From assembly GCA_003117195.1 (NCBI GenBank), contig BDSI01000002.1, forward strand, positions 1,699,328 to 1,763,327: a stretch of 64,000 nucleotides of DNA, written 5' to 3'. Made by a program: the position numbers and the translations under genes. How positions within the stretch are numbered: position 1 is the stretch's first letter; each line of letters opens with the position of its first letter. The notes under the pieces were generated by a model. The model searched no databases and was not told the origin of the DNA. It worked only from the letters and a program-made list of their open reading frames with translations. This stretch comes from Eudorina sp. 2006-703-Eu-15. Its lineage: Eukaryota; Chlorophyta; Chlorophyceae; Chlamydomonadales; Volvocaceae. Shown here piece by piece: positions 48,177-60,358 of the stretch.

Positions 48177-50550
48177 GGGGTGGGGCGTGAGGAGTTATGG
48201 CGCGTGAGGAGTTATGGGGCGTGAGGAGTTATGGGGCGTGGGGCGTGATGGTGGTTGACGCGTGGGTCGTTTTGTGCTGCTCCCCGACCCCCGCGCCCCC
48301 CGCATCGGTGTGCGCGGATGGGGTTCCTGAGGTTGGAGACCGTTGAGGACATGACATGACATGAGGGTCAAGTCCGGTGTAGTGGCCACCAGACACAGAG
48401 GGGTGTGTGTGTTTGAGTTTGTGTCTGTGGGTGAATCGTTACATAGCTCGGAGCCGGGTCTATCTGACGCTGACCGGGGCGGCTACCCTTGCACATCGGG
48501 GAGACCACCGAAGCACTCCTCTTTTCAGCAGGGTTGTTGTACCACTTGATTCTTCACCTCATTCAACTCCTACGACGTCTGCGAGGTTCCACGCTGTCCA
48601 CCAGCGCCCAGTAGCATCCATCCGCCTGTTGTGTGCACGGTTGGCGTGGAAACAAACCCAGCAACCCAGCAACGTCGAGATGCATGGCACGGCACCGTTA
48701 GTACGGCGGAACGCCCGAGTGCGTCCCTGATCGTTGGTACGGACCGCGCGCTCGTCAGGGCCATGGGGGTCGAATGAGGACGGGTGGGTCGTTTCCGATT
48801 GCCCAACAGAGGTGCCGCCAGAAGGGCGTATGGCGATGATTGGGTACGTCCCCTGCTGACGTGTTTCGGTACCGTTGCCGTGAGCTTGCCTGGCTCAGCA
48901 CGGTCACGCACCGAACGCCTTGTCGGCTGGGCCGCGCTGGGGTAGGCACGGCAGGCACGGATGATGCCTGGTCGGGGTTCCGATTTAACCTCCACGCATC
49001 TTCATTCGTCCGTTCTCGCTGAGAGCGCGAGCGCAGATGGATCGAAGGCACACAGCCTTCGGCGCCGGACAAGGCGCATGCGTGTTACTGCAAGGGATGG
49101 ACCTTGGACACTGCTGCGGACGGAATCGCACAGAACGCGCTGCCTACTTTGCAAGCGGCAGCAACCAGTTGGGAATAACCGGAAACGTGTTCCGCGTCAC
49201 CTGATGCTCCGTGGAAATGACAAGCGAACTGCCGTTCCGTACACGTATTACCTGGGACTTCTGACAGGTGAAGGTGCCGATACATGTGAAATTGTGAAAG
49301 TCCTCCGCTGCGTGTGAAAGTTTTTGGTTAAATTCTTTGTTGGAGCGCGATGAAATGGCCGTAGAACAATGGAAAATGGCTGCCGTAGGGCACGTGCCTG
49401 CACATGTTGCACATGAGTGACTCTTATCGCTTGCTAGATTTTTTCGGTTCAATATCGACTTCTCCAATCAGAGCGGATGATCATAACGCAAGAATGGAGG
49501 GAGTGTTGGAGTTGGGCCCCAATCCAGCAGACCACATTATAACCGTTTAGCAGTTGAAAAAAGGTTAGAATTGTCTGCCAAACAGACGATAACGCACAGG
49601 TGCCGTCTTCACACAGACGCTTGTGCTAATGAGCACAACAGCAAGCAGATTGGATGCAAAGAGGCAATGCACTGCAGACTGCCCGCAAGGCCTTGGTATG
49701 CACGGTTCACACTTGGTGGATCGCAAGTTAACCCGTAGAATGTAATAATTAAGTTATGCATACAGCAACCGGGATCAAAACCGCGATACCATGATTTGGC
49801 GCAGTCGAACGACGCAGCTACTGTGTACTAGGCTACTAGTAACCTAGCTGACGGCGAGGAAATGGGCCGTGTGACGGCGTGCAATACAAACACGAGTGTA
49901 ACTTTAACCGACAAAAGGAAGTCCCTCACCAGTAAGAAGTCCATTACCAAATGTTACGTACGAGACCGTCACCGGATGCACGAATGATGCCATAATATCA
50001 GTTGCTTAATTATGTCTTCAAGCTTGAGTGACAGGAAAAATAGACTGGGAGGTCGTGGCCGGGGCGTGTGGCCAGTGCAATTACGGTATTGATACCACTA
50101 TGTTGTAATCATGCCGTACACAGCTTAGGTGAGGGGAGTTGTGGGTAGAGTTGCAGCTGTTGCTCATCCATTGGACACGGCGCACTGAAACAATTTCTCG
50201 GATTATCAGCTGGAATTGCGGGCTGCATTTCACGACCAAAAACTTTTCGCACGCGTGGACAGAAGTCCTCCTGCCCAGCTTCTCCTTGATGGGAAAATAT
50301 GCTTATTAATTTGCGCTGACTGTCACTCTGCTGGTTTGTTGCGTTGTTCGAGGTGAGCAGTCTTACAACCTGACGCGGAACCCCTTGCTGGCGGGAGCAC
50401 AGCCGTGCAATTTTATGAAAAGTGTACTGTCATAGACGACTTGTTTGGATCACAACGTTTGAGGCAAGTGGCGGAGGGACTGTTTTGTTGACTCCCATTG
50501 TGCACCGCGACGCTCCGGTGCTGCGTTCAGGTTTTGAAGCCTCAACCTGC
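48177..50550. other. Intergenic with tandem GCGTGAGGAGTTATGG at its start
   Basis: A 16/17-bp unit GCGTGAGGAGTTATGG is repeated three times at about 48187-48240. The rest, notably 49300-50400, is A/T-richer and has no open frame with a motif. It should contain the SAND/Tudor 3' UTR and the promoter of the receptor kinase. Confidence 0.6.
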
Positions 50551-53500
50551 ATGGCGCCCTTGGGCGCCAGGCTCATTCTTTCGGGCAGCTTGCTCTGTTG
50601 GTTGCTTGCTGCCCTCCGTTGGGCCGGACCTTTTGTATCTGCGGCTGCGAATTCAACGTGCAGCAGTGTAGACGATGCGTTTTCTACAGCTATCACCGCG
50701 GGGACGCCAGCGTCCAATGTCACTCTTGGACCCGGTTGCTACATTCTTGTGCGCAACTTTGTGTGCACACCCATTCGGAATTCGATGGCTATCGTGGGTT
50801 CAGAAGACGACACAAGTATCTGGGATACTGACTTCGACTTGTACCAGTTTTCTGTGGAACCCGGTAAGTACTGATGTCTGTCATGAAAGCCTTCGGGTTA
50901 CACTGGAAGACGCTGGTGCATGACGATGAGGACGTCGTAATCTGAAAGCTCCCGGAGTCCTCTTGGACCTGTTCTGTGAGCGACCCGGCTGGTCGTCCGT
51001 CGCTACCTTGCCCCGGGGGAGGATGTCGGGGCGCGCCGTGGACACCGGCCTAGCCATTGATTTTCTTGGGCGCCTCCACCACTGAGCAGTACGCCTCGGT
51101 TCTGCATCAGAACCCCGCTCAAGGTCGATAATCCCCTCCCAATCCCTTCCCGGATCACCTTGCTTCCTCAGGGGTGGTGCTCATCCTTCGGAGCTTGGTC
51201 CTGGCCCGGACACTGGTCTTTACCGCAGTCAACAACGACAACCAGCCGTCCAGCGGAGGCGCACTGGCACTGCAGCCGGCCATCTTCCACATGCGGCCCG
51301 GCAGCCGCATCATCATGCAAAACGTCACCATTCAAACGCAGTGCGCCACTCTCACATACCTGCGGGGGTTCCAGCAGACCGTGAGTACGGGGCCGTCGGT
51401 CGCAGTGGGGCTCCAGGTTGGGGCCTGCGTTGCGGGTGGGGGGCGGCTGCAGTGCGTTGTGTTAGCTGATTTGGGCCGGGATGATGTGGGTCGGAGTATT
51501 TTGAGCTTGACAGCAGGCCTCAGGGCAATGGCACAGCGAGTGTCTGTATGCGGCTGTGCTTGGGGGGCCCCTTTCGGGATCGGTGTCTGGTGCCGTGGCG
51601 CAATGGCGCCGGATGCGGCGCGGTGTGCCGGGCGACCGTATCGGCGCTTCCCTGCAGGACCCCGGTTGATCATGCAGTAGTGTTGCGATTGCGGTAGCGG
51701 CGCCGCAGGAATGGCCGCTGGCCGGTTCCTGTTCGTGTAACAGCAGGAGCAACAGCAGGAGCACTGGGAGCTGCAGCTGGATCGCGAGCAGCAGCAACAG
51801 GGGGAGCGCGAGGAGGAGAGAGGAGCACGCGCAGGGATTGTGCGCGCAGGGCGATGGCGATGGCGATGGCGGGGCCACAGCCTGGCGCGGGCAGGGGTGC
51901 ACGCGCGGCGCGACCTGCCGCGGGGCATGGGATCCCACACACCTTGGGACGTGCCGCCAGACCGATCTGTTTGCCTCTTGCCTTGTGCCTCGCTCCCAAC
52001 CCTGCATCCACGTAGCAGGCCAACGGCTCTGCCCCAGCCGCACCGTTGTCCTTCAGCAACAACACTTTCGGCAATGTGACGCTCGTAAATGTGACGGTCA
52101 GCTGCCAGCCGTCTTCAGAGCTGGCCGATGATGTGGAGCTGGTTGTTCACACGGCGCCCATGTTGTCGTCGTTCCTGGCCGCTGCCAGTGCGCTTTCCGT
52201 CCGTGCCAAGATTCATATCGCCGAGAACCTGACGCTGCCGCAGCTGTCAGCGACGGCGCCGGGCTTGGAGTCGCCGGAGCGGCGGGATGGGCTTGTGACA
52301 GCGGACACCATTATCACTGGCCCTGTAAACGACTCTGCGCTGTTGTACGTGGATGCCAACTACACGCAGTCGTGGCTGACGTTGCAGTGGCCGGCGCGGC
52401 TGACGCTGCGCGGGCTGCTGCTGACGCGGCTACGCGCCACAATCGTGGCGCCCGGCGGCAGCAATGCACTGCTGGCAGGCGCGCTGCCGCTGTCCTTGTT
52501 GCCCGTCACCGGCAGCCCCACGCAGCCGGCTCGGTACTTCGAGGACGTGACGCTGCTCGTCCCGCAGTACGAGGTCACGGAGATGTCGTATTGGTCCGTC
52601 ATGATGATGGTGGGCACGCCTGAGCTCAAGGGCGTGGCAGATTTCGTGCGGCCCTACACCTGGCTCAGCAACTTTGACGTCCTGGATTCGGGACGGCTGC
52701 TGCTTAACCGATTGCGCACAGCCTCGACCGTGTTCTTGAGAGTTCTGCTCACGAGCGTCGCGCCCCCGGGCGTGCCGTACGAGCCGTTCAACCCCCTCGC
52801 GCAGCCGCCGGGAGGCGCGGAGGCTTACCCCCACGTCAGACCGCCCCTATTCATCGTCAACAGTGGTGCGGACTGGGCGGACGGCGTGGCGCCGGTACAG
52901 CCGCCAGACACCTGGACCACCATGCCGCCCTCGGCGGCTCCTGGGACGCGTCAGCCCAGCAGCAGCAGTGGCGCCTTGGATCTCCCCGCGGTGGTGTTGA
53001 TCAACGGCACCGTGAAGATCGGGCCCGCGGACGTGCGCACGCCGGTTGGCGGTATGCGGGTCGCACGTCGCAGCGTGGTGATCACATCCATGCGCCAGAA
53101 CTGCGGCGGCGGTGGCGGTGGTGATGGCGCGACCGACCCCTCCTGTCCGGCGCCGGTGCTCGACATGAGTGGCCTGATGAACGCCATTCGGCTGGACGGG
53201 GCCAACACCACCATCGTGTTCATGGGCATCACGCTGAGGAACTACATCACGACGCTTACGACGGCCAGCCTTGCAACGGCAGTCGCGAATGCGAATACCA
53301 TCGCGTCGTTCTTCGTGTTTGATAGGTGCGTTCTCGAGTGGATCCGGGAATCGGTCATCTGCCGGGACCCACATGCCAGCCGGGCACTGCGCGGCCCAGG
53401 AGCCTCAAGCGCCGGAGGCTTCATGCGCGGCGTACTCGCGCAAGCATCGGCAGACAGATGTGCAGAAATCCTTTTCGTGCACAGGCCAAAGGGCACGAAA

Positions 53501-56500
53501 AACGGTTTCTGCACATCTGTCTGCCGATCCCCGGGAGATAGGGCAACGGGGCGTTCCACATCGGAACCCGTGCTGCCTCTGTGCGCGGCCGCCTCGCCTG
53601 CGCCCCGTCTGCTTCTTTCTGCCTGTCTCTGCCTGCCTGTCTGTCTGTCACCCCATCCGCGTCTTGCGCTGCTGAGTACGCGCGGCTCTTCCAAACACTG
53701 CTTTCGCGTCCCCAGGAACGCGGTGCACGTGTCCTTCGAGTCAGTGACGGTGGAGTAGGTCGCGGATGCCTTCACCGCCCTGTACCGATTCATCACCCTC
53801 AAGCCGCGCGCCGGCGCCGGAGGTGCGGGTTGCTGACGGCGTTTTTTTGCTGTGTGGTGTTTAAAGGGAGGCTCCCCGACCCGGAAATTTGCGACACGAA
53901 ACATAAACATCCAAGTACGCGTTATTTCGTGGGCTGTGCACCGTCCCCCTTGCTCGGGTCCAGCTGCTCCTCGTTGCGGTTGGTTGGAGGAACATCGCAC
54001 TCCTCAACGGTGTAATGCTGTCGGTTGCTCACGCTGCGCGGCAAAAGAAATGGCGACAAATTTGGCAATTCATTCGGCAGCTTGGTGTTTCCCCCCATCA
54101 TCGCATCGCTGGAGATCCTGGGCCAGTTGACTTCGCCGGACCTTGTCGACCAATTTCCTATACCCCCCAAATTGTCACAACACTGACCTTCGGACCTCCG
54201 TCATTCGAACCTGGCCGACAACCCTCCTCTCACCCCAAACAACAGGTGATGTCAGTGTTATCTTCGCCAATGACACCCTAATCCAGCTTGCGAGCTTCCA
54301 ATTTGGGGGCGTGCGAGGCAACTTGGTCAACTTCACGCTGGTGCCCGGGGGCGCATCCGTCGCGACCGCGCCGCCCGGCGGCGGTGGCGGCGGCGATGCT
54401 GGTGAGCGCAGCAGCACCAGCAACAGCGATGCGGTCAGCGTCACACCTGTAGTGGTGGGCTCGGTCGTTGGCGGCGTTGTGGGCCTGATCTTGGCGGCGG
54501 CCGCGGGCGTCGCGTATGTGCGCCTCCGGCGACGGCGGCGGCAGCACCAGCAGCAGCAGCAGCAGCCAACCGAGCCGGGGAAACTCGGGGATATATTCGG
54601 CGCCAAGAATGCAGAGGATGGGATGGCTCCAGCGGGCGCGGCGGCGGCGGCGGCAGCAGCGGCAAGTACCTGTGATCAGACGCGGCGGGACTCCCGCAGC
54701 ACGAGCAGGTCTGCGGCAGCCGACCTGTCATTAGAAGATAGTGGCATGAGCACCAACGAAGCGCTCGGTGGTGATACATCGCGTCGGACTGGCGATGGCG
54801 GGGCGGTACCCGCCGCGGCGGTGAGGAAACTGATGGCGGCGGCGGCAGCGACGGCGGCTCACGAGTCGCCAGCAACGAAGCATGCCGTTGGGCCCCAGAT
54901 CAGCGATGAGGGCAGTCCGCAACTTACGACAATGACGGCCAGCGACCTGGCAAGCAGTGAGGCTGCGGGGCCGCAGCCGCCGACGCTGGCCCTGGCGCTG
55001 GCGGCGTGCGCGTCGGTGCAGCTGCCGCGACGCGCGTTTTCCGTGGCGCGATCCGTTCCGGAGGGCGACGAGCTGGGGGCGGAGGCCAGCATAGACAGCA
55101 GCCGAGCGGACATGGAGAACTCCAGGGAGAGCGGCAGCTCCGCAGCGGCGGGAGGGTACAGCAGACGCCTCCTGGCGGACGCCATCACGCCGGGGCTGAC
55201 CGCCGCAGGCGCCGTCCGCGGCGGCAACCGTATGGTGCCCAGCTTGCTAGACCCCCCCGGCGACGTCGGGGGGCGTCGGAGCTGTGGGAACAGTATCGCA
55301 GGCAGCAGCGCCCTCGGGACGTCGACCTTGAGTGGCACCTCCGCACGGCGGATGCACCGGATGCCGTCGGGCGGACGGGCACACCTGTACGGCATTGGAG
55401 AGGGCAGCCGAGCCTCGGGGCTGCGGGTGCGAGCGGCGCTGGGTCGGTCGCCGTCGCGGCCGTCGCGGTCGAACGCCAGCAGCAGCGGCGGCCAGACGGG
55501 CATCCTGCCGGCGCCCATGCCGGCGGTGCTGGCGGCGCCGTCGTCACCCGGCGGCGGGCCGTCGCCTGCCAACAGCGGCTGCGCGGGGCCCGTGTCGGGG
55601 AGCGCGGGGCGGCTCCGATCGGACCGGGCGGCGGCGCAGGGTTACAACTGCCAGCACTGCCACATAAGGCCCGGGCAGCGGCGGGAGATGTCCAACCCAT
55701 CGATCGTGCCCTGCGGTGCCGCCACCGCCGCGGCGGCTGCCGCGAGCGCGGGCGGGACGGCGACGGTGGAGCTGGGCGGGGGGGAAGCCACGGCGTCGCA
55801 CTCGGCGCAGCTGATCGCCACGGGCGGCACCCTGGACCCTCTGTCCTTGCAGAACGGCTTCAATGACGACAGCAGCTCCTCCTCCCCCGGGGTGTCAACC
55901 TCGATCTCCAAGGTTCCGGAGCCGGCCAGTGAGGTCCAGCGGCTGATCCAGGAGCTGTCGGCGCAGGGGACAGACCAGCTTGTGGTTCTGGAGCCCATCG
56001 GACAGGGCGGCTACGGCACCGTGTACAGGGGTGCGTGGAGGGAGGGTGGTGTGGGAGGTGTACGAAAGGGAACAAAACCCAGGCTCACCGCCGGGAGGGT
56101 GGCGAGGCGAGGGGGTTGACCCTCCTCCGGTGGGGACGGGATAATACCGTGCTGCTGTCCGTGTACTCCTGGATGTTGCTGTCCGAGGGGCAAGGCGCAT
56201 GTAGCTATATATCCGAGCATGGAGCTGCGCCACCTGATCCGTCTTGAGTCTGCTCGGAAGCCGTCGTTTGCCATCAGGGTCTATCAATTGGTCGCCTGTC
56301 GCTCCAAACCCTTGCGCTGCCTCCCGGCACCTGTGCCGCACGCACAGTCTAAACGGTCACGGTCTCGCTTCCTGTGTCGCGGATCAGTTCTTGTTTGAAA
56401 GCTGTCTGTGCCCCGCTCCCGCTGTGCCCGTGTCGCAGGTGTGTGGCGGAACCTGGACGTGGCGGTGAAGACGGTGCTCTTCCAGGACCGAGCCAACCTG

Positions 56501-59500
56501 GTGGCGTCGCCGCAGCTCTGCTGCGTGGGGGGCACGTGCACGCCCACCAACCACACGGTGCAGACGGCGGTCATCGAGGAGGGCGAGGAGGGCAGCGGCC
56601 ACCATGTGGGTCGGGTTGAGCGGGCTGCCTGGCATGTCGTGTCGTGGGGGCTCGCCTGGTTGGTTGGTTGGTTAGCGGGTTGATTGGCCAAAAGCACGCG
56701 GGCGAAACCGTGCCGTACATGGCGCGACCGGAGAAGGTCGGGGTGCTCTGCATGCGAGGGGCGGCTTGCGTAGTGTTGTACGATGAAACCTGACCGACAA
56801 AAACAACGGATGGATTCGTTTGTTTAGGCATATCTGTTTCTCGGCGATGTCGGAGAAGGTGAATGTGAAACAGGTCAAAGTGGAGAGAGACCTCATGCCG
56901 GGTCATGGGTGACCGCCGAAGCTCCGGCTCACAGCACACTAGGGGGGGAATGCCTTGCGAGCGCCGCGCCACCTGACCCGTGGGTCATTGACGTGCTGAA
57001 TCCACAGGCGGGCAGCTCTCGACCGGGGAGCGTGCTCATGCGCGGGCATCCTTCCCCCGTCGTCCACTCGCCGCTGGCCGGAGGGCCGGGCGCTGCCGCG
57101 CTCCACTGCGCGTCCGCCAGCGCCGGTGGGGGCGCCGGCGGGGCCGGCAACAGCACCCACAACTTTGCGCTGGCCAGCCAGCAGGCGGCCAACAGCGGCA
57201 GCCTTCCCAGCGTCAATCTTGGCGGTGGGTAGCACGGGGCGGAAGTGGCCAGTGATTGCGGTCTGGGGGGGGGGGCAGCGCGTCGTCGCATCCTGGGTGC
57301 GTCAGCGGCTGGCGCCGGGCGGTCTCGGAGCACACGCTGCGTTCGGAGATGAGGGCGAGGAGCTGTCTCCATGCGCTGTCCTCTTGATTGAATGGACGAT
57401 TGCGACAGCGGTCTCCCAAAAGGGATCATCGGCGCCTGCCTCCCAGGACAGACCCTGCGCGAGCGTAGCAGCCCAGTTGTGCATTCTTGGGAGGGCGACC
57501 GGGTGGCCCGCACCGCTGGGACTTGGGATACCCGGCCCTAGACCCTGGCCGCACCCTCATGCGCTCGTGTCGCCACCCTCACTCATGCCCACCCCCTCAC
57601 CCTTGCCCAGAGACGCTGGGCCGCTCAGAGCACCTGTTCCCATTAAGGTCCAACCGCTGCTTTTGCCCCCCTCTCGTGCACCCCGGCCCTGATTCGCAAC
57701 CGCCCTGACCCGCGCCCCGCCCTGATCCACGCCGCGCAGCAGTCGGCGCCCCGCCCGCCCTGGGGCCGCTGGGCGTCGCCTCCCAGCAGCGTGCGGTGTT
57801 GGAGGCGGCGGTCAGCTGCTCCGTCACCCACCCAAACGTAGTCGCCACCTACCATTACGACATCACGCCCGTCCGTCCCTCGGGCGTGGTGTGCTCGGGG
57901 GGCTTGCTCGTCAGCGACGGCACCTGCTTGCGCGGCTGCGGGCCGGTCATGGGGCCCGTGGGCGGGCCCAGCGACTGGAAGCTGTATCTCGTGCAGGAGT
58001 TTTGCGACGCGGGGTCGCTGGCGAACGCGCTGGACGCGCGGGCGTTCCACGACCCGACGGGGATGCCGAACCTGGTGAGGGCGGCTGCGGCCGCTGCAGC
58101 GGCAGCGGCGGCGGCGTAGGGTGGTCGCTGTAGGGGTGGTGGCTAGGGGGCTAAGAACCAAGCAGCAAACCCGGACCAAGATCCAAAGCGGACTGGACTG
58201 GCCGGCGTACCCGGGGGTTACGGTCGGGGCCACGGTGGGTGAGATGCTGAAGGTGGCAGCCCGGTGGTCTGTGCTGGGCTGAAACGTCGCCCAACTGGGC
58301 AACGGCCCTCGCCGTCGCTTTCAGGTATTAGTGTCACTTTTGGCGTCGGTATCGGTGTTTATATCTAGTAGTTGGATTTGAGGGTTTGGTTGGGACCTTC
58401 ATGAACCACGCCGTGACAGCGCTGTCGGGTACGGGGCACGGGGCACGCGCCATCATCCCATGACGACCCAGCCGCGTGAGCGCTGTGCCTGACCCTTGTC
58501 TGGTTTGCCAATGACCTCCCGCAGGCGCTGACGTTGTGCGCGCTGGCGGACATCGCCCGCGGCATGGCGCACATCCACTCCCGCAGCATCGTGCACGGCG
58601 ACCTGAACCCCACCAACATCCTGCTGCGCTCCGTCAGCGGCAGCAACGGCGGCATCGTGCCTATGTGGAACCGCGTCGCCCTGGGTGGCGGCGGCGCTGT
58701 TGCGGCGCCCAGCAGCGGCGGCAGCGGCAGCAACACGCCCGGCGGCAACATCAGCGCCGCCGCCACCCTGCGTCATGAGCTGGGGGTGGCGATGGTGGCC
58801 AAGGTCGCGGACTTTGGCTTGTGTGGCATGCTGGCGCCCGGCAAGCGGCACATCAGCAACGCGCAGCGCGGGACGCCCTTCTACACGGCCCCCGAGACCG
58901 TCGCGACGGGTACGTTCGCTACGGGGCTGAGGGCCCGGGCTCGGGTGCTCTCGTGGTTGCGCAGGGCACAGGGGAGGGGCACAGAGCCGCCGAACAAACG
59001 CGGCGGGGGGGGGGTTGCGCGCGCGCGCGATGCCATCGCGGTTTCGCTCCGCGTCCTGGCGGCACATAGCGCCTAGCGGATGTAAGCAGAAGAGAAGCCC
59101 ACCTGCCGCGGTGGTCCCCCGCTCGTCTGTCTCCTCGTGTGTCGCCGCGCAGGCACGCTGACCAAGGCTTCGGACGTGTACTCGTTCGGCGTGATCGCCT
59201 GGGAGGTGTACACCGGCCGGCCGCCCTTCAGACACGTGCCGGACCAGGGCTTTGTGCGCGACGAGAGCTTCCCGCGCCTTCCGCCCCACGTGCCGCCCAC
59301 TTTCGCGAACATGGCGCTGGCGTGCGTCAGCCCCGACCCGGACGCAAGGCCCACTTTTGACCAGGTGAGGTGAGGTGAGGTGAGGCCGCGACCTGGTGAG
59401 GCCGCGACCGCGCGCCGCAGCGGGACCCTCCGACCGCGCGGGTTGGGGCCGGATGGCGGCCGTACTGTGGGATGTACTGAGGGCCCTGAAGGGGGGAGAC

Positions 59501-60358
59501 GTACTGGGGCCCGCGCTTGGCTTGGAATGCTTTCGACTCGGCCATCAGCACCGTAGGGGAACCGCAAGAGACCGAGGGCATCGCGGGACCGCGGGGCACA
59601 CGGGCAGCCAAGCAGCCAGTCAGGCATTGAGGGTTCTGCTGGCTGTTGCAGTTGCCGGGCTTTGGCTGGGAGCGTCTGAACCCTACAGCAGGCAAAGCAT
59701 TTCAAGATGCCGAAAGGCAAGGCACTTGTTCTTTGGGAAGGATATGCCTCCTGGAGCGCGGTTTGTCCATGCATCGAGAGAATGCGTCCGAGTTCACGCC
59801 GGCGGGTTGCCTCTGTCCGACCCCCTCCGTTCGCAGGTCTTGGAGCGGCTCATGTCGCTGCAGTCCAAGCTGGCCGTGGGCCTGCAGCAGCGGCTCTCGC
59901 GCCTCGTGGCCAACAACGGCACCCTGCTGGGCGCAGCATCCCCGCTCGGACCAGCCACCGCGGCGTCGACGCCGCCCGGTGGCATGACCCCCAACCCGAA
60001 CTACGGGCCGGGCGTCTTCAGCCCCACCCTGCCGCACCATGCGCCCGCCGGTGCGGCGGTCGGCGTCGGCGTGCCGAACGGCACGGCGGCCGCGGCTGCA
60101 GCTGCAGCTGTCCCGTTGATCCCCGGGCAATCCTCTTCGATGCCGCCGGGCCCCATGCGAAGCGCGCTTGCGGGCACGGGCACGGGGATGACAATGGGAG
60201 GGGGACTGGCGGGGGATGCCTTCGCGAGCGCAGGTGTCAGTGGCGGCCCGCGGCTGCTGGACGTTGACGGCGTTGTTCCCAACGTGTCGCTGTCAACTCC
60301 CAGTGTGGTCCCCGTAGTTGTCTCTAAGGCGGCTGCGCAGGGGGCCGGCCAGTTGTAG
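50551..60358 (+). CDS. Receptor-like TKL protein kinase with secreted ectodomain and one TM segment; in-frame TAG in exon 4
   Basis: Eleven phase-matched exons: 50551-50863, 51172-51380, 52019-53325, 53716-53822, 54246-56030, 56439-56605, 57008-57224, 57740-58074, 58525-58909, 59153-59364, 59837-60358 (1852 codons). Signal peptide: ARLILSGSLLCWLLAALRW, cleaved near SAAANS. The ectodomain to about 710 has repeated NVT/NNT glycosylation sites and hydrophobic beta-like strands, possibly a pectin-lyase-like helix. The TM is VVVGSVVGGVVGLILAAAAG (about 714-736), then RLRRRRR. After a Ser/Ala-rich linker the kinase starts at about 1224: IGQGGYGTVYRG, VAVK (K1251), IVHGDLNPTNILL (HGD, D1506), VADFGLCG (D1576), YTAPETV, SDVYSFGVIAWEVYTG, RPTFDQ. 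Inserts flank alpha-C. Codon 624 (53756-53758) is TAG, with coding-like sequence and correct phase on both sides. Either the allele is null, the base is an error, or a 623-residue secreted form is made. Confidence 0.82.
53446..53528 (+). other. 83-nt near-perfect hairpin in intron 3 of the receptor kinase
   Basis: The arms 53446-53468 and 53506-53528 are perfect 23-nt reverse complements (ATCGGCAGACAGATGTGCAG...). Further pairing continues inward with one G-U pair, one C/C mismatch and a one-base bulge to a 12-nt loop (53481-53492). The shape is that of a miRNA or siRNA precursor, or of a tiny inverted-repeat element. No similar copy was seen elsewhere in the window. Confidence 0.75.
53756..53758 (+). 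other. In-frame TAG stop inside exon 4 of the receptor kinase
   Basis: The exon reads NAVHVSFESVTVE-stop-VADAFTALYRFITLKPR. It ends at 53822 in phase 1, matching the next exon at 54246 (G plus GT gives Gly). Using the earlier GT at 53750 as donor would end in phase 0 and break the frame of the next exon, so the stop cannot be spliced away simply. Confidence 0.75.
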
